A stretch of DNA of 64,000 bases from Berkiella sp050247135. GTDB taxonomy: Bacteria; Pseudomonadota; Gammaproteobacteria; Berkiellales; Berkiellaceae. Shown piece after piece: positions 34,373 through 43,998 of the stretch. The stretch covers positions 1 to 64,000 of the forward strand of contig JBFWUT010000015.1 of the NCBI GenBank assembly GCA_050247135.1, read 5' to 3'. The translations under genes were made by a program, and so were the position numbers. The notes beneath the pieces were generated by a model. The model saw only the letters and a program-made list of their open reading frames with translations. It searched no databases and was not told the origin of the DNA. Position 1 is the first letter of the stretch. Every line of letters begins with the position of its first letter.

Positions 34373-36085
34373 TTATTCATCATCTTTATCGCCACGCATA
34401 TGTTCTTTCAGCAAGTCGCCCAAAGTAGTTGCGTTACCACCTTGTTCGCCACCTTTAGAATAAGCGCTCAGAGCATCGGCTTCTTCTTGTGACTCTTTTG
34501 CTTTAACCGACAACAAAATAGTGCGGTTTTTGCGATCAACGCCTACAAATTTCGCTTCGATGTCTTCACCAACGGTGAGAACCGAGCGCGCATCTTCAAC
34601 GCGATCACGAGCCAGTTCAGAAGAGCGTAAGTAACCTTCCACGCCATCGGCTAAAAGGATCTTCGCACCTTTAGCGTCCACTTCCGTTACTTTGCCGGTG
34701 AGCATGGTGCCTTTTGCATGTTCAGCTAAGTAGTTGGAATAAGGATCGGCTAATAATTGTTTGATACCGAGTGAAATACGTTCACGCTCAGGATCAACCG
34801 ACAACACGATGGCTTCAACTTCATCGCCTTTCTTGTAACTTTGTACGGCTTCTTCACCGGGGGTGTTCCAAGAAATATCGGATAAGTGAACAAGACCATC
34901 AATGCCGCCATCTAAACCAATGAAGATACCAAAATCGGTGATGGATTTAATTTTACCCACGATCTTGTCACCTTTGTTGTGGGTTGCAGCGAAGGCATCC
35001 CAAGGTGAAGCTTTGCATTGCTTGAGGCCCAAGGAAATACGACGACGTTCTTCGTCGATATCCAACACCATCACTTCCACTTCTTCACCAGGTGAAACGA
35101 TCTTAGAAGGATGGATATTGCGATTGGTCCAATCCATTTCTGAAACGTGAACCAAACCTTCAATGCCTGCTTCTAATTCAACGAAGCAACCATAATCGGC
35201 GATATTGGTAATACGACCTGAGACACGTGTGCCTTCAGGATAACGACGAGCAACACCTACCCATGGATCTTCACCAAGTTGTTTGAGGCCCAGTGAAACA
35301 CGCATACGTTCTCTATCGAAGCGCAGTACTTTCACTTGTAATTCTTGACCTACGGTTAACACTTCGCTTGGGTGCTTAACACGCTTCCACGCGATATCGG
35401 TGATGTGTAATAAACCATCAACGCCACCCAAATCAACGAAAGCACCGTAATCGGTGAGGTTTTTAACCACGCCGGTAATCACTTGGCCTTCTTGCAAGCC
35501 ATCTAACAGTGAATCGCGTTCTTGAGTATTTTCTGATTCAACAACCGCACGTCTTGAGACAACAACGTTGTTTCTCTTTTGATCTAACTTGATCACTTTA
35601 AATTCAAGTTCTTTACCTTCCAATTGGCTCATATCGCGCACGGGGCGAACATCAACGAGCGAACCGGGTAAGAAGGCGCGGATAGAATTGATATCAACGG
35701 TGAAACCACCTTTAACTTTACCGTAGATAATACCTTTAACCACTTTGGATTCTTGGTATGCTTTGTCTAATACTTTCCAAGCTTCTTGTCGTTTTGCTTT
35801 TTGTCTTGAAAGACGTGTTTCGCCATAACCATCTTCGATGGCTTCTAAGGCAACAGGAATTCTGTCTCCGACGGCAATTTCTAATTGTCCGTCTTTATCG
35901 AGGAATTCGTCTAATCGAACATACCCTTCTGATTTAAATGGGGTATCGATAGTCACTAACCCTTTTTCATGGTTAATGTGTAAAATAAGACCGTCAAAGA
36001 TAGAGCCTGGCTCCATCGCCATTTGCGATAAATTTTCTTCAAGGAGTTGGGCAAAACTTTCGGTGGCAGTTGAGGTTGCGTTCAT
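34373..36085 (-). CDS. rpsA: 30S ribosomal protein S1
   Basis: The 570-aa protein has six S1 RNA-binding repeats, recognisable by returning segments such as TDYGAFVDLGGVDGLLHITD, ADYGCFVELEAGIEGLVHVS and TDFGIFIGLDGGIDGLVHLS. S1 binds mRNA and helps start translation. The length equals that of typical gammaproteobacterial S1 (about 557) with a slightly longer N-terminus. AAGGA lies about 8 nt before the ATG. A hairpin at 36155-36178 separates it from cmk, so it probably has its own promoter. Confidence 0.98.
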   Translation of the reverse strand: MNATSTATESFAQLLEENLSQMAMEPGSIFDGLILHINHEKGLVTIDTPFKSEGYVRLDEFLDKDGQLEIAVGDRIPVALEAIEDGYGETRLSRQKAKRQEAWKVLDKAYQESKVVKGIIYGKVKGGFTVDINSIRAFLPGSLVDVRPVRDMSQLEGKELEFKVIKLDQKRNNVVVSRRAVVESENTQERDSLLDGLQEGQVITGVVKNLTDYGAFVDLGGVDGLLHITDIAWKRVKHPSEVLTVGQELQVKVLRFDRERMRVSLGLKQLGEDPWVGVARRYPEGTRVSGRITNIADYGCFVELEAGIEGLVHVSEMDWTNRNIHPSKIVSPGEEVEVMVLDIDEERRRISLGLKQCKASPWDAFAATHNKGDKIVGKIKSITDFGIFIGLDGGIDGLVHLSDISWNTPGEEAVQSYKKGDEVEAIVLSVDPERERISLGIKQLLADPYSNYLAEHAKGTMLTGKVTEVDAKGAKILLADGVEGYLRSSELARDRVEDARSVLTVGEDIEAKFVGVDRKNRTILLSVKAKESQEEADALSAYSKGGEQGGNATTLGDLLKEHMRGDKDDE

Positions 36086-36154
36086 ACAGTAAGTCCTTTG
36101 ATCCTTAGCATATTAGTTATTAAACTAAGCATCAAGTCAAATGGTTAATACAAA

Positions 36155-36178
36155 CGAAAGAAACGAGCGTTTCTTTCG
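36155..36178 (-). terminator. Hairpin between cmk and rpsA
   Basis: CGAAAGAAACG and CGTTTCTTTCG are perfect 11-nt arms around AG, six bases beyond the cmk stop. On the minus strand it is followed by TTTG only, so it may be a weak terminator or an mRNA-stabilising structure. Confidence 0.5.
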
Positions 36179-36183
36179 CGCCT

Positions 36184-36867
36184 TTAAGCTTCTGCCAAGT
36201 TACGTTCGTGTACGTACATCATCACTTTTTCAAATACCGCATTAATCGGCATATGTGTGGTATCGAGGACGATAGCATCGTGCGCGGGAACAAGAGGCGA
36301 AACACTGCGTTCTTTATCCCTGGCATCACGCTTCTCAATCTCGGCAAAAAGACCATCAAGGCTAACATCTATGCCTTGTTGTTTCAACTGAAGTTGGCGC
36401 CGTTTTGCCCGCTCTTGTGGAGATGCTTCTAAAAAAATTTTCAAATCTGCTTCAGGGAAAATCACTGTTCCCATATCACGACCATCGGCTACTAAACCGG
36501 GTAACTCCAAAAAAGCTCGCTGCCTTTCTAATAAGGCGGTTCGTACTGCCGGCACCGCAGCGACCTGAGATGCCCCACTACCACACTCTTCCGTTCGAAT
36601 GGCCAGGGTAACATCTTGTCCTTCCAGTAATATTTGCTGTGGATTATGCTTGAAAATCACATCCAAGTGGCCCGCCAATACCGCTAAGGCATGATGGTTA
36701 TCAAAAGCCACCGAATGACGAAATGCTGCTAAGGCTAACACCCGGTACAGCGCTCCACTGTCTAAAAAATGCCAACCTAGGGTTTTGGCGAGCATGTGAC
36801 TCAATGTTCCTTTTCCACCACCACTAGGTCCATCAACGGTGATTACGGGTATTTTGCTATTTATCAC
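36184..36867 (-). CDS. cmk: Cytidylate kinase
   Basis: The 227-aa protein equals E. coli Cmk in length. It has the P-loop DGPSGGGKGT, LDSGALYR, DGRDMGTVIFP and ERAKRR with a RDARDKERSVSPL lid. It phosphorylates CMP and dCMP. GTG 36865-36867 is chosen because GAGGA lies about 7 nt upstream; the in-frame extension to 36924 runs into aroA. The start overlaps the aroA stop by 4 nt, so the two are coupled. Confidence 0.96.
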   Translation of the reverse strand: MINSKIPVITVDGPSGGGKGTLSHMLAKTLGWHFLDSGALYRVLALAAFRHSVAFDNHHALAVLAGHLDVIFKHNPQQILLEGQDVTLAIRTEECGSGASQVAAVPAVRTALLERQRAFLELPGLVADGRDMGTVIFPEADLKIFLEASPQERAKRRQLQLKQQGIDVSLDGLFAEIEKRDARDKERSVSPLVPAHDAIVLDTTHMPINAVFEKVMMYVHERNLAEA

Positions 36868-38180
36868 AATTTTTCCTCTGAATGGACAGTGAGTTTTAAG
36901 CCTAAAAAATGGGCAATGTTGCAAAAGGATGGGAAAGAAGTTGCGATGTTCTTCGCATTTAAGATGGTAATGGGCTCATTGGCTTGTAAACCTGCCATGG
37001 CAAAAGCCATTGCCACCCGATGATCGCCCTCGCTGTTCACGATGCCACCCTGCATTTTGCTGCCTCGTATAATAATCCCATCGGGCAAGATGGCAAGAGG
37101 CACACCCAATTTTTGTAGCCCCTTTGCCATTGTGGCGATCCTATCCGTTTCTTTATGTCGCAACTCTGCCAAACCTGTAAAACGTGTTTCGCCTAGCGCC
37201 TTTGCCGCCACCACAAATAACACTGGAAACTCATCAATAGCGCTCACTACCCATTGTCGCGGCACCTCGATGCCATGTAAGGTAGTTCCCTTCACTTCAA
37301 TATCAGCAACGGGCTCGTTACCTAAAAGACGCTCATGATGAAAAACAATATTAGCCCCCATCGCGCGCAAAATATGGATTAACCCAAGTCGCGTGGGATT
37401 AATCCCAACGCCTTTGAGCAGAATGTGTGAACCTGGGGTCATGCTGGCGCCAGCAATAAAAAAAGCGGCAGAAGACATATCGCCAGGCACGCTGATTTCT
37501 TTGGCCGATAATGCAGTGGGTCGATATAGGATGCGATTGTTAGCGCAAACGAGATCAGCCCCTAAATGTACCAACATACGCTCAGTGTGATCACGACTTG
37601 GCTCTTTTTCGACAATGACAGTTTCGTTTTTTGCATAAAGCCCTGCAATCAGTAAACAGGACTTGACCTGAGCACTGGCAACAGGCATTTCATAATGAAT
37701 GCTTTGTAACGCTTGGCAGGGCAGAATGGTAAGCGGCGCCAATGTCTGTTGTTCAGTTTGACAACCCGTTATATTTGCCCCCATCGCTTGTAAAGGGCTG
37801 ACAATTCTTGTCATATCGCGCTTCGAAAGAGAATAATCGCCAACGAGTGTGCTCTTAAATGCCTGTGCTGAGAGCATGCCTGCTAATAACCGCATACTGG
37901 TACCGGAATTACCACAATCCAATGGGCTGTTAGACGCATGGAAAGCATGAAGCCCTTGGCCCTCAATCACCAGTGTTTTTTCTTGTTGGATAATATTCGT
38001 GCCAAGCTGTTTTAAGATTGTTAGCGTGGCTAAACAATCTTCACTCTCTAAAAATCCCGTGATCTGTGAAGTCCCTTTGGCAAGCGCACCCAAAATGAGG
38101 GCACGATGCGAAATGGATTTATCTCCGGGGATCAAAGCTTCGCCTTGCAAGGCCCGGGAAGGTGTTACTACTAAATGCAT
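36864..38180 (-). CDS. aroA: 3-phosphoshikimate 1-carboxyvinyltransferase
   Basis: The 438-aa protein has the EPSP synthase signatures GDKSISHRALILGALA, LDCGNSGTSMRLLAG, SKRDMTRI, and the C-terminal ELRHKETDRI and EGDHRVAMAFAMA. It joins phosphoenolpyruvate to shikimate-3-phosphate in aromatic amino-acid synthesis. It begins 3 nt after serC stops and overlaps cmk by 4 nt. Confidence 0.97.
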   Translation of the reverse strand: MHLVVTPSRALQGEALIPGDKSISHRALILGALAKGTSQITGFLESEDCLATLTILKQLGTNIIQQEKTLVIEGQGLHAFHASNSPLDCGNSGTSMRLLAGMLSAQAFKSTLVGDYSLSKRDMTRIVSPLQAMGANITGCQTEQQTLAPLTILPCQALQSIHYEMPVASAQVKSCLLIAGLYAKNETVIVEKEPSRDHTERMLVHLGADLVCANNRILYRPTALSAKEISVPGDMSSAAFFIAGASMTPGSHILLKGVGINPTRLGLIHILRAMGANIVFHHERLLGNEPVADIEVKGTTLHGIEVPRQWVVSAIDEFPVLFVVAAKALGETRFTGLAELRHKETDRIATMAKGLQKLGVPLAILPDGIIIRGSKMQGGIVNSEGDHRVAMAFAMAGLQANEPITILNAKNIATSFPSFCNIAHFLGLKLTVHSEEKL

Positions 38181-38183
38181 GGA

Positions 38184-39278
38184 TTAGCCGTGTGTTTTTT
38201 CAAAGTCACGCATAAAATCACACAACGCTTGCACCCCAGACAATGGCATAGCGTTATAGAAGCTGGCTCGACAGCCACCAACAACTTTATGGCCTTTTAA
38301 TTGTTTTAATCCAGCTTTGTCCGCTTGTGCGATGAATTCACTATCTAATTTTTCGGAAGGTAAACGAAACGGAATATTAATCCGTGAACGGGCATTAGAG
38401 GCGACTGGGTTGGTATAAAAATCACTACTATCGATGAGTTTATAAAGCAGCTTGGCTTTTTGTTCGACTTCCTGCTGTAGCGTCTTTAACCCGCCTTGTT
38501 GTTTTACCCATTCCAGCACTAAACCCAGTACATACCAATTAAAGACGGGTGGGGTATTCATCAAAGAATGGTTTTCGGTACATAGCGTATAATCGAAGGT
38601 AGGCGGAGTAAAAGGATGAGCCTTCCCCAATAAGGATTTGCGAACGATCACCACGGTTATCCCTGCAATTCCTAAGTTTTTCTGTGCACTGGCATATATC
38701 AAGCCGATACGAGAAAAATCAATGGTCTTGGTGAGGATGTTAGAGGTCATATCGCTGACAAGCCATTTTTCCGTCTTGGGAAAATGGCCGAACTCAACAC
38801 CCTGAATAGTTTCGTTATCCGTATAATGCACGTAGGGTGCATTTTCAGAAAAGTTCAGATCGCTATCTTGCGGAACCGTTGTGAACCCATCGCTTTGAGT
38901 AGACGCAACACAATGTACCTGACAATATTTGGCGGCATCTTTAGAGGCTAAATTTGACCAATGTCCAGTAATAATGTAATCAGCCGTGTTTGCGCCGTTT
39001 AATAAGTTCATGGGTATAACTGAAAATTGTGTTCTTGCTCCCCCTGCCATGAACAGCACCGCAAAATCATCGGGGATCGCTAGCAACGAGCGTAGATTGG
39101 CTTCAATGGTCTCAGTTAAAGCCATGAACTCCGGTAAGCGATGGCTGATTTCCATGATAGACATACCATCATGCCAATGAGGTATGTCTTCACGAATGTG
39201 ATTCAGTACGGCTTCAGGTAAACAAGCAGGGCCAGCACCAAAGTTATAAATGCTGGATTGATTATTCAGTCTCGCCAT
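38184..39278 (-). CDS. serC: Phosphoserine aminotransferase
   Basis: The 364-aa protein begins YNFGAGPACLPEAVL and contains HRLPEFM, FMAGGARTQFSV, SDMTSNIL and YASAQKNLG, with the PLP Lys. It moves an amino group from glutamate to 3-phosphohydroxypyruvate for serine and to the pyridoxal pathway. ATG 39276-39278 is chosen; AGGGAAG lies about 7 nt upstream. The gene overlaps the 3' end of gyrA by 17 nt. Confidence 0.97.
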   Translation of the reverse strand: MARLNNQSSIYNFGAGPACLPEAVLNHIREDIPHWHDGMSIMEISHRLPEFMALTETIEANLRSLLAIPDDFAVLFMAGGARTQFSVIPMNLLNGANTADYIITGHWSNLASKDAAKYCQVHCVASTQSDGFTTVPQDSDLNFSENAPYVHYTDNETIQGVEFGHFPKTEKWLVSDMTSNILTKTIDFSRIGLIYASAQKNLGIAGITVVIVRKSLLGKAHPFTPPTFDYTLCTENHSLMNTPPVFNWYVLGLVLEWVKQQGGLKTLQQEVEQKAKLLYKLIDSSDFYTNPVASNARSRINIPFRLPSEKLDSEFIAQADKAGLKQLKGHKVVGGCRASFYNAMPLSGVQALCDFMRDFEKTHG

Positions 39279-41874
39279 CGTCAGCTTCCCTGTCTTCACT
39301 ATCCTGCTGCTCGGTTTCATCCTCTTCAGATGAATCACCTTTTTTGGCTTCCACTTCTAAAATGCGTTGTAAGCCAACCAATTTTTCTTCATTACTTAAT
39401 TGGATTAAGGTGACGCCTTGCGTGTTACGTCCCACGACCGAAATTTCATCAACTCGAGTACGAACCAAAGTACCACCATCGGTAATGAGCATGATCTCAT
39501 CATTATCTTCGACTTGAACGGCGCCAACGACGCTACCATTACGTGATGTGGTTTGAATGGCAATCACACCTTGGCCGCCTCTTCCCTTGACCGGGAAGTC
39601 ACTGACAGGCGTACGCTTGCCAAAACCATTTTCGGTTGCAACCAAAATGGTGCAATCACTTTTCACCACAATCAACGAAATGACACGTTGGTTGTCTTGC
39701 ATCTTAACACCACGAACGCCTCTGGCGACTCGCCCCATACTACGAACAGTACTTTCATGGAAACGGACCGCTTTACCAGCATCGGTAAAGAGCATGATGT
39801 CACGATCGCCATCAGTGGTTTCTGCACCCACTAATTCGTCATTTTCATCTAAATCGACGGCAATAATTCCTGAACTTCTAGGACGTGAGAATTCTGAAAT
39901 ATTTACTTTCTTAATCACGCCTTTAGAGGTTGCCATCACGACAGAATGGGTATCGGTAAATTCTCGTAGTGGCAATATCGCGCTGATTCTTTCGCCCGGC
40001 TCTAAATAAGGGATCAAATTGACGATCGGTTTACCGCGCGAACTACGTGAGCCCACGGGTAACTGGTACACTTTGAGCCAATAGACTTTACCCTTGCTAG
40101 AGAAGCATAGAATTGTATCATGGGTATTGGCGACCAATAGCTGATCAATATAGTCTTCATCTTTGACTTGTGTCGCCGCTTTGCCTCTACCACCACGATG
40201 TTGTGCCGCATAGGCATCAAGTGGTTGGGTTTTTACATACCCTTGATGGGACAAGGTCACCACGCGTACTTCTTCAGTGATTAAATCCTCGTTCGATAAA
40301 TCTTGCATAGTAGCAATGATTTCCGTGCGACGTTCATCACCAAATTGATCACGTGATTCGGTTAATTCTTGACGTATGACTTCCATTAAACGATGAGGAT
40401 TCACTAGAATCTCTATTAATGCGGCGATATCTTTTAAGATATCTTCATATTCTTTGAAAATTTTATCTTGTTCTAAGCCGGTTAAGCGTTGTAATTTTAA
40501 GTCTAAAATCGCTTGAGCCTGTGTATCGGACAAACGATAACCTTCATCACTCAAGCCAAGCTCTTTAGGCGCATCTTCTGGTTTGGAAGCATCGGCTCCG
40601 GCTTGAGCCAACATGGCTTTCACGGTTCCTGGCGGCCATACTTTGGCAATTAATTGATCTTTGGCTTCATGCGGTGTTTTTGACGCTTTAATCAGTTGAA
40701 TGATCTCGTCAACATTCGCCAGCGCTACGCTCCAACCTTCTAAAATATGCGCTCTTTCTCTGGCTTTGCGCAATTCGTAGGTGGTACGTCGATTGACAAC
40801 GACGCGACGATGACGAATAAAGCATTCGATAATTTGCTTTAAATTTAAGGTCCGAGGCTGGTTATCTACCAAGGCAACCATGTTGATACCAAAGACGCTT
40901 TGCATTGGCGTTTGCGCATAAAGATTATTCAAAATCACTTCTGCGACTTCGTTGCGCTTTAATTCAATCACAACGCGCATGCCGTCTTTATCGGACTCAT
41001 CGCGTAGATTGGAGATCCCTTCAATTTTCTTTTCTTTGACTAATTCAGCAATTTTTTCGACCAGCTTGGCTTTGTTCACCTGATAAGGCAATTCGGTGAT
41101 GATAATCGATTGACGGTTATCATTTTCTTCGATTTCTGTTCTGGCTCTCACATAAATTCGGCCACGCCCCGTGCGGTACGCATCGACAATCCCTGAACGG
41201 CCATTAATGATGGCGCGGGTTGGGAAATCGGGTCCTGGGATATGGTGCAACAATTCATCAATGGTGATATCGGGGTTATCGATTAAAGCAAGACACCCTG
41301 AAATCACTTCTTTCAAATTATGCGGCGGAATATTGGTTGCCATACCCACAGCAATACCAGAGGTTCCGTTAACCAGTAAGTTAGGCACGCGTGTCGGCAA
41401 GACAGAAGGAGCGAATTCGGTTTCATCGTAGTTTGGAACAAAATCAACCGTTTCTTTATCAAGATCTTTAAGGAGTTCATGAGCAAAACGTGACATGCGG
41501 ACTTCGGTATATCGCATAGCAGCAGCGGAGTCGCCGTCAACGGAACCAAAGTTACCTTGACCATCGACTAACAGATAACGCATGGAGAATGGCTGCGCCA
41601 TACGAACAATCGTGTCATATACTGCGGTATCACCATGAGGGTGATATTTACCGATAACATCGCCCACGACACGAGCCGATTTTTTATAGGGTTTATTCCA
41701 TTCATTGCCAAGTTCTGACATGGCAAAGAGCACGCGTCGGTGCACGGGTTTCAAACCATCTCGAACATCAGGCAAGGCACGCCCGACAATAACGCTCATC
41801 GCATAATCGAGGTACGACTGTTTGAGTTCATCTTCAATATTGACCGGATGGACTTCTTTTGCGAGCTCTGTCAC
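39262..41874 (-). CDS. gyrA: DNA gyrase subunit A
   Basis: The 870-aa protein from GTG 41872-41874 has the breakage-reunion domain with GLKPVHRRVLFAM, YHPHGDTAVYDTI and the catalytic Tyr122 in RYTEVRMS, then six C-terminal beta-pinwheel repeats with the GyrA-box-like QRRGGRG equivalent AQHRGGRGK. With GTG as start, Thr83, Asp87 and Tyr122 take exactly the E. coli positions, and AAAGGAG lies 9 nt upstream; the TTG two codons earlier is too close. Thr at 83 is a normal wild-type residue in several gammaproteobacteria. The C-terminus is a Glu/Asp-rich tail. Confidence 0.97.
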   Translation of the reverse strand: MTELAKEVHPVNIEDELKQSYLDYAMSVIVGRALPDVRDGLKPVHRRVLFAMSELGNEWNKPYKKSARVVGDVIGKYHPHGDTAVYDTIVRMAQPFSMRYLLVDGQGNFGSVDGDSAAAMRYTEVRMSRFAHELLKDLDKETVDFVPNYDETEFAPSVLPTRVPNLLVNGTSGIAVGMATNIPPHNLKEVISGCLALIDNPDITIDELLHHIPGPDFPTRAIINGRSGIVDAYRTGRGRIYVRARTEIEENDNRQSIIITELPYQVNKAKLVEKIAELVKEKKIEGISNLRDESDKDGMRVVIELKRNEVAEVILNNLYAQTPMQSVFGINMVALVDNQPRTLNLKQIIECFIRHRRVVVNRRTTYELRKARERAHILEGWSVALANVDEIIQLIKASKTPHEAKDQLIAKVWPPGTVKAMLAQAGADASKPEDAPKELGLSDEGYRLSDTQAQAILDLKLQRLTGLEQDKIFKEYEDILKDIAALIEILVNPHRLMEVIRQELTESRDQFGDERRTEIIATMQDLSNEDLITEEVRVVTLSHQGYVKTQPLDAYAAQHRGGRGKAATQVKDEDYIDQLLVANTHDTILCFSSKGKVYWLKVYQLPVGSRSSRGKPIVNLIPYLEPGERISAILPLREFTDTHSVVMATSKGVIKKVNISEFSRPRSSGIIAVDLDENDELVGAETTDGDRDIMLFTDAGKAVRFHESTVRSMGRVARGVRGVKMQDNQRVISLIVVKSDCTILVATENGFGKRTPVSDFPVKGRGGQGVIAIQTTSRNGSVVGAVQVEDNDEIMLITDGGTLVRTRVDEISVVGRNTQGVTLIQLSNEEKLVGLQRILEVEAKKGDSSEEDETEQQDSEDREADDGETE

Positions 41875-42106
41875 GGACAATGGCTCCTTTGTTAGCTGAA
41901 AAACTTTAACTTAAAATCGTGCTAAGTTGATGCATTAATTAAGACAGAAGAGTGTACCATACAGCGACCTCAAACTCACTGATTCTCCGACCAAAACCCC
42001 CCTTTTGAGGACCTGAAATGATATACTCAAGCCGCAAAGCGGTGAAGCCTCGCCAAAGTGCGAAGGCGGGTGTAAAACTGATAGTCAATATGTGCGGAAT
42101 AGACAT

Positions 42107-42811
42107 ATGAATGTTGATAATGCAGAAGTGCAAAAGTTTGAAGACATGGCGGCCTACTGGTGGGATTTTGAAGGCCCCTGCAAGCCTTTGCATCAGCTCA
42201 ACCCCGTGCGTCTTCAGTTCATCCAAGAAAGAACGCCTCTTCATCATCGCTCTATTCTCGATATTGGTTGTGGCGGGGGCATTCTAACCGAAGCATTGAG
42301 TACCTTTAGTAACAAAGTCACTGGACTCGATCAATCCGCTGGGGTCATAGCAGCTGCCAAAGCTCATGCTATCGAATCGGGGTTAACCCAGCCACCAACT
42401 TACATTGAAGCGACGGCAGAGGACTATGCACAACTTTATCCTGAACACTTTGATGTGATCACCTGCATGGAGCTGTTGGAACATGTCCCCTCTCCTGTCT
42501 CCATACTCAAAGCGTGCTTTAAGTTACTGAGACCCGGTGGCTCTCTCTTTTTATCAACCTTAAATCGCACACCTAAAGCCTTTTTGCACGCCATTATCGG
42601 GGCCGAATATGTGCTCAAAATGCTCCCTAAGGGCACCCATGACTATAGCCATTTTATTCGTCCCAGCGAACTCAATCAGTGGGCAGTGAGCGAACAATTG
42701 CAGCTACAATCAATGAAAGGGTTAAGCTATAACCTACTGACTCGAAGCTTTCACTTATCAGATGACGTATCAGTCAATTATCTGATGCACTTTCAAAAGG
42801 ATGCCGAATGA
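42107..42811 (+). CDS. ubiG: Ubiquinone biosynthesis O-methyltransferase
   Basis: The 234-aa protein has UbiG hallmarks: EVQKFEDMAAYWWDFEGPCKPLHQLNP (in parts), SAM motif LDIGCGGGILTE, TCMELLEHVPSP and FLSTLNRTPKAFL, then PKGTHDYSHFIRPSEL. It performs both O-methylation steps of ubiquinone synthesis. ATG 42107 is preferred to an upstream in-frame GTG at 42092. Its stop overlaps the next start by 4 nt (ATGA). Confidence 0.95.
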   Translation: MNVDNAEVQKFEDMAAYWWDFEGPCKPLHQLNPVRLQFIQERTPLHHRSILDIGCGGGILTEALSTFSNKVTGLDQSAGVIAAAKAHAIESGLTQPPTYIEATAEDYAQLYPEHFDVITCMELLEHVPSPVSILKACFKLLRPGGSLFLSTLNRTPKAFLHAIIGAEYVLKMLPKGTHDYSHFIRPSELNQWAVSEQLQLQSMKGLSYNLLTRSFHLSDDVSVNYLMHFQKDAE

Positions 42812-43476
42812 GCGCACCAATCGAAGCCATTTTATTTGATCTCGACGGAACCTTGTTAGACACGGCCCCAGAATTTACCCATTGCCTTAACTTGCTATTA
42901 AACCAAGCCGGGTTGCCAACCGTTTCTGAAGCGGCTTTGCGCAGCAGTGTCTCTTATGGCGCCAAGGGAATGGTTGAGTTTGGTTTCAATATCACTGAGC
43001 TTGATGAACGCTTTCAAGCTATCAAAGAGCAGTTTTTGGCACTGTATGCCATCGGTATCGGCTCAAAGACCCATTTCTTTCCTGGGATCGTCAATCTATT
43101 GGAGCGTCTAACGATGCTTGGCCTGCCTTGGGGCATCGTTACCAATAAACCCACACGCTTTACTTTACCGTTAATAGAAAAATTTGCGCCTTTGCAACAA
43201 GCCAGTTGCGTGGTCTCGGGCGATACCCTCAAGACTCAAAAACCGGACCCTGCCCCTTTACTGCATGCTTGCCAACAATTAGCCGTCAACCCAGAGCATT
43301 GTTGGTATGTGGGCGATGCAAAAACCGATCAAGAAGCCAGCCACCAGGCAGGCATGCGCTGCGCCATTGCACACTACGGCTACATCCCACCCACTGAGAA
43401 TGCCCTCGCTTGGCAGGCCGATTTCGATGCCTTTGCTCCTAATGAGATTGAAAAACTTTTAATGCCTATGTTATAG
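42808..43476 (+). CDS. HAD phosphatase, MupP- or Gph-type
   Basis: The 222-aa protein has the HAD motifs FDLDGTLLDTAPEF (nucleophile Asp), VTNKP, and KPDPAPLLHA with YVGDAKTDQEAS. The family contains phosphoglycolate phosphatase (Gph) and MupP, the MurNAc-6-phosphate phosphatase of peptidoglycan recycling. In Pseudomonas the order ubiG-mupP-yciK is established, and here the same two neighbours occur (yciK at 44882), which favours MupP. Sequence alone does not settle it. Confidence 0.85.
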   Translation: MSAPIEAILFDLDGTLLDTAPEFTHCLNLLLNQAGLPTVSEAALRSSVSYGAKGMVEFGFNITELDERFQAIKEQFLALYAIGIGSKTHFFPGIVNLLERLTMLGLPWGIVTNKPTRFTLPLIEKFAPLQQASCVVSGDTLKTQKPDPAPLLHACQQLAVNPEHCWYVGDAKTDQEASHQAGMRCAIAHYGYIPPTENALAWQADFDAFAPNEIEKLLMPML

Positions 43477-43489
43477 TCGTCATCCATTC

Positions 43490-43517
43490 TTGAATTCCTC
43501 CAATCCTCTACTATACT
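43490..43517 (+). promoter_or_regulatory. Sigma70-like promoter candidate
   Basis: TTGAAT (43490-43495) and TATACT (43512-43517) are spaced by 16 bp, 14 bp after the phosphatase stop. The start of transcription would be near 43524, giving a leader of about 195 nt before the small gene at 43720. Confidence 0.45.
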
Positions 43518-43719
43518 GCTCCTAGTTAATTTGTGATTTAGCATTAGAGAAATCTCGCACAAGCCTTTCAGTGTTCTTCTCTCTACCGATCATGCATTCA
43601 TGTCTCAAAATACACACATTGAGCTTGATGGTGTTCGGTAACGAAAGTGGGCACTAGAAGGTTCAAACAAAACGGAAGTTTAGGAAGTGGTTTTTTCGCA
43701 AGGAAGCAGAGAGGTTACA

Positions 43720-43902
43720 ATGTCTGAGCTCAGAATAAAAAAAGGCGAGCAAGGTCTATCTCTACAAATGGCCTTGTTACATTTGCGCTGGCAACAAATC
43801 CGACAAGAGTTACAACTAGAGTTGGAGCAGTACCACCAAGTAAGCCATCAGGAAGCACCCTTATCACAACCCGTTAGTTTAGAATCATCTACTGTAGTCT
43901 AA
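43720..43902 (+). CDS. Small hypothetical protein
   Basis: A 60-aa product from ATG 43720, with AGAGG 5 nt upstream. It is a single predicted amphipathic helix rich in Gln, Leu and Glu (about 10-42), followed by a short polar tail. It has no membrane segment or signal peptide. The good ribosome-binding site and upstream promoter support it being real, but I recognise no family. Confidence 0.55.
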   Translation: MSELRIKKGEQGLSLQMALLHLRWQQIRQELQLELEQYHQVSHQEAPLSQPVSLESSTVV

Positions 43903-43998
43903 CGCTCACGAACACCCAGATGAGGAAATATTTAGTTTAATAACAAATATTTCCTCTAAAGGTTCCTACAGCAGTCACTTCGTTTTATACTCCACCCC

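Noticed and set aside
39262..41874. Quinolone-resistance mutation at GyrA position 83
   Set aside because: Thr83 is the wild-type residue in several gammaproteobacteria and cannot be called a resistance change from this sequence.
41939..42247. 102-aa minus-strand frame overlapping the ubiG start
   Set aside because: It overlaps the well-supported UbiG N-terminus and lacks any motif.
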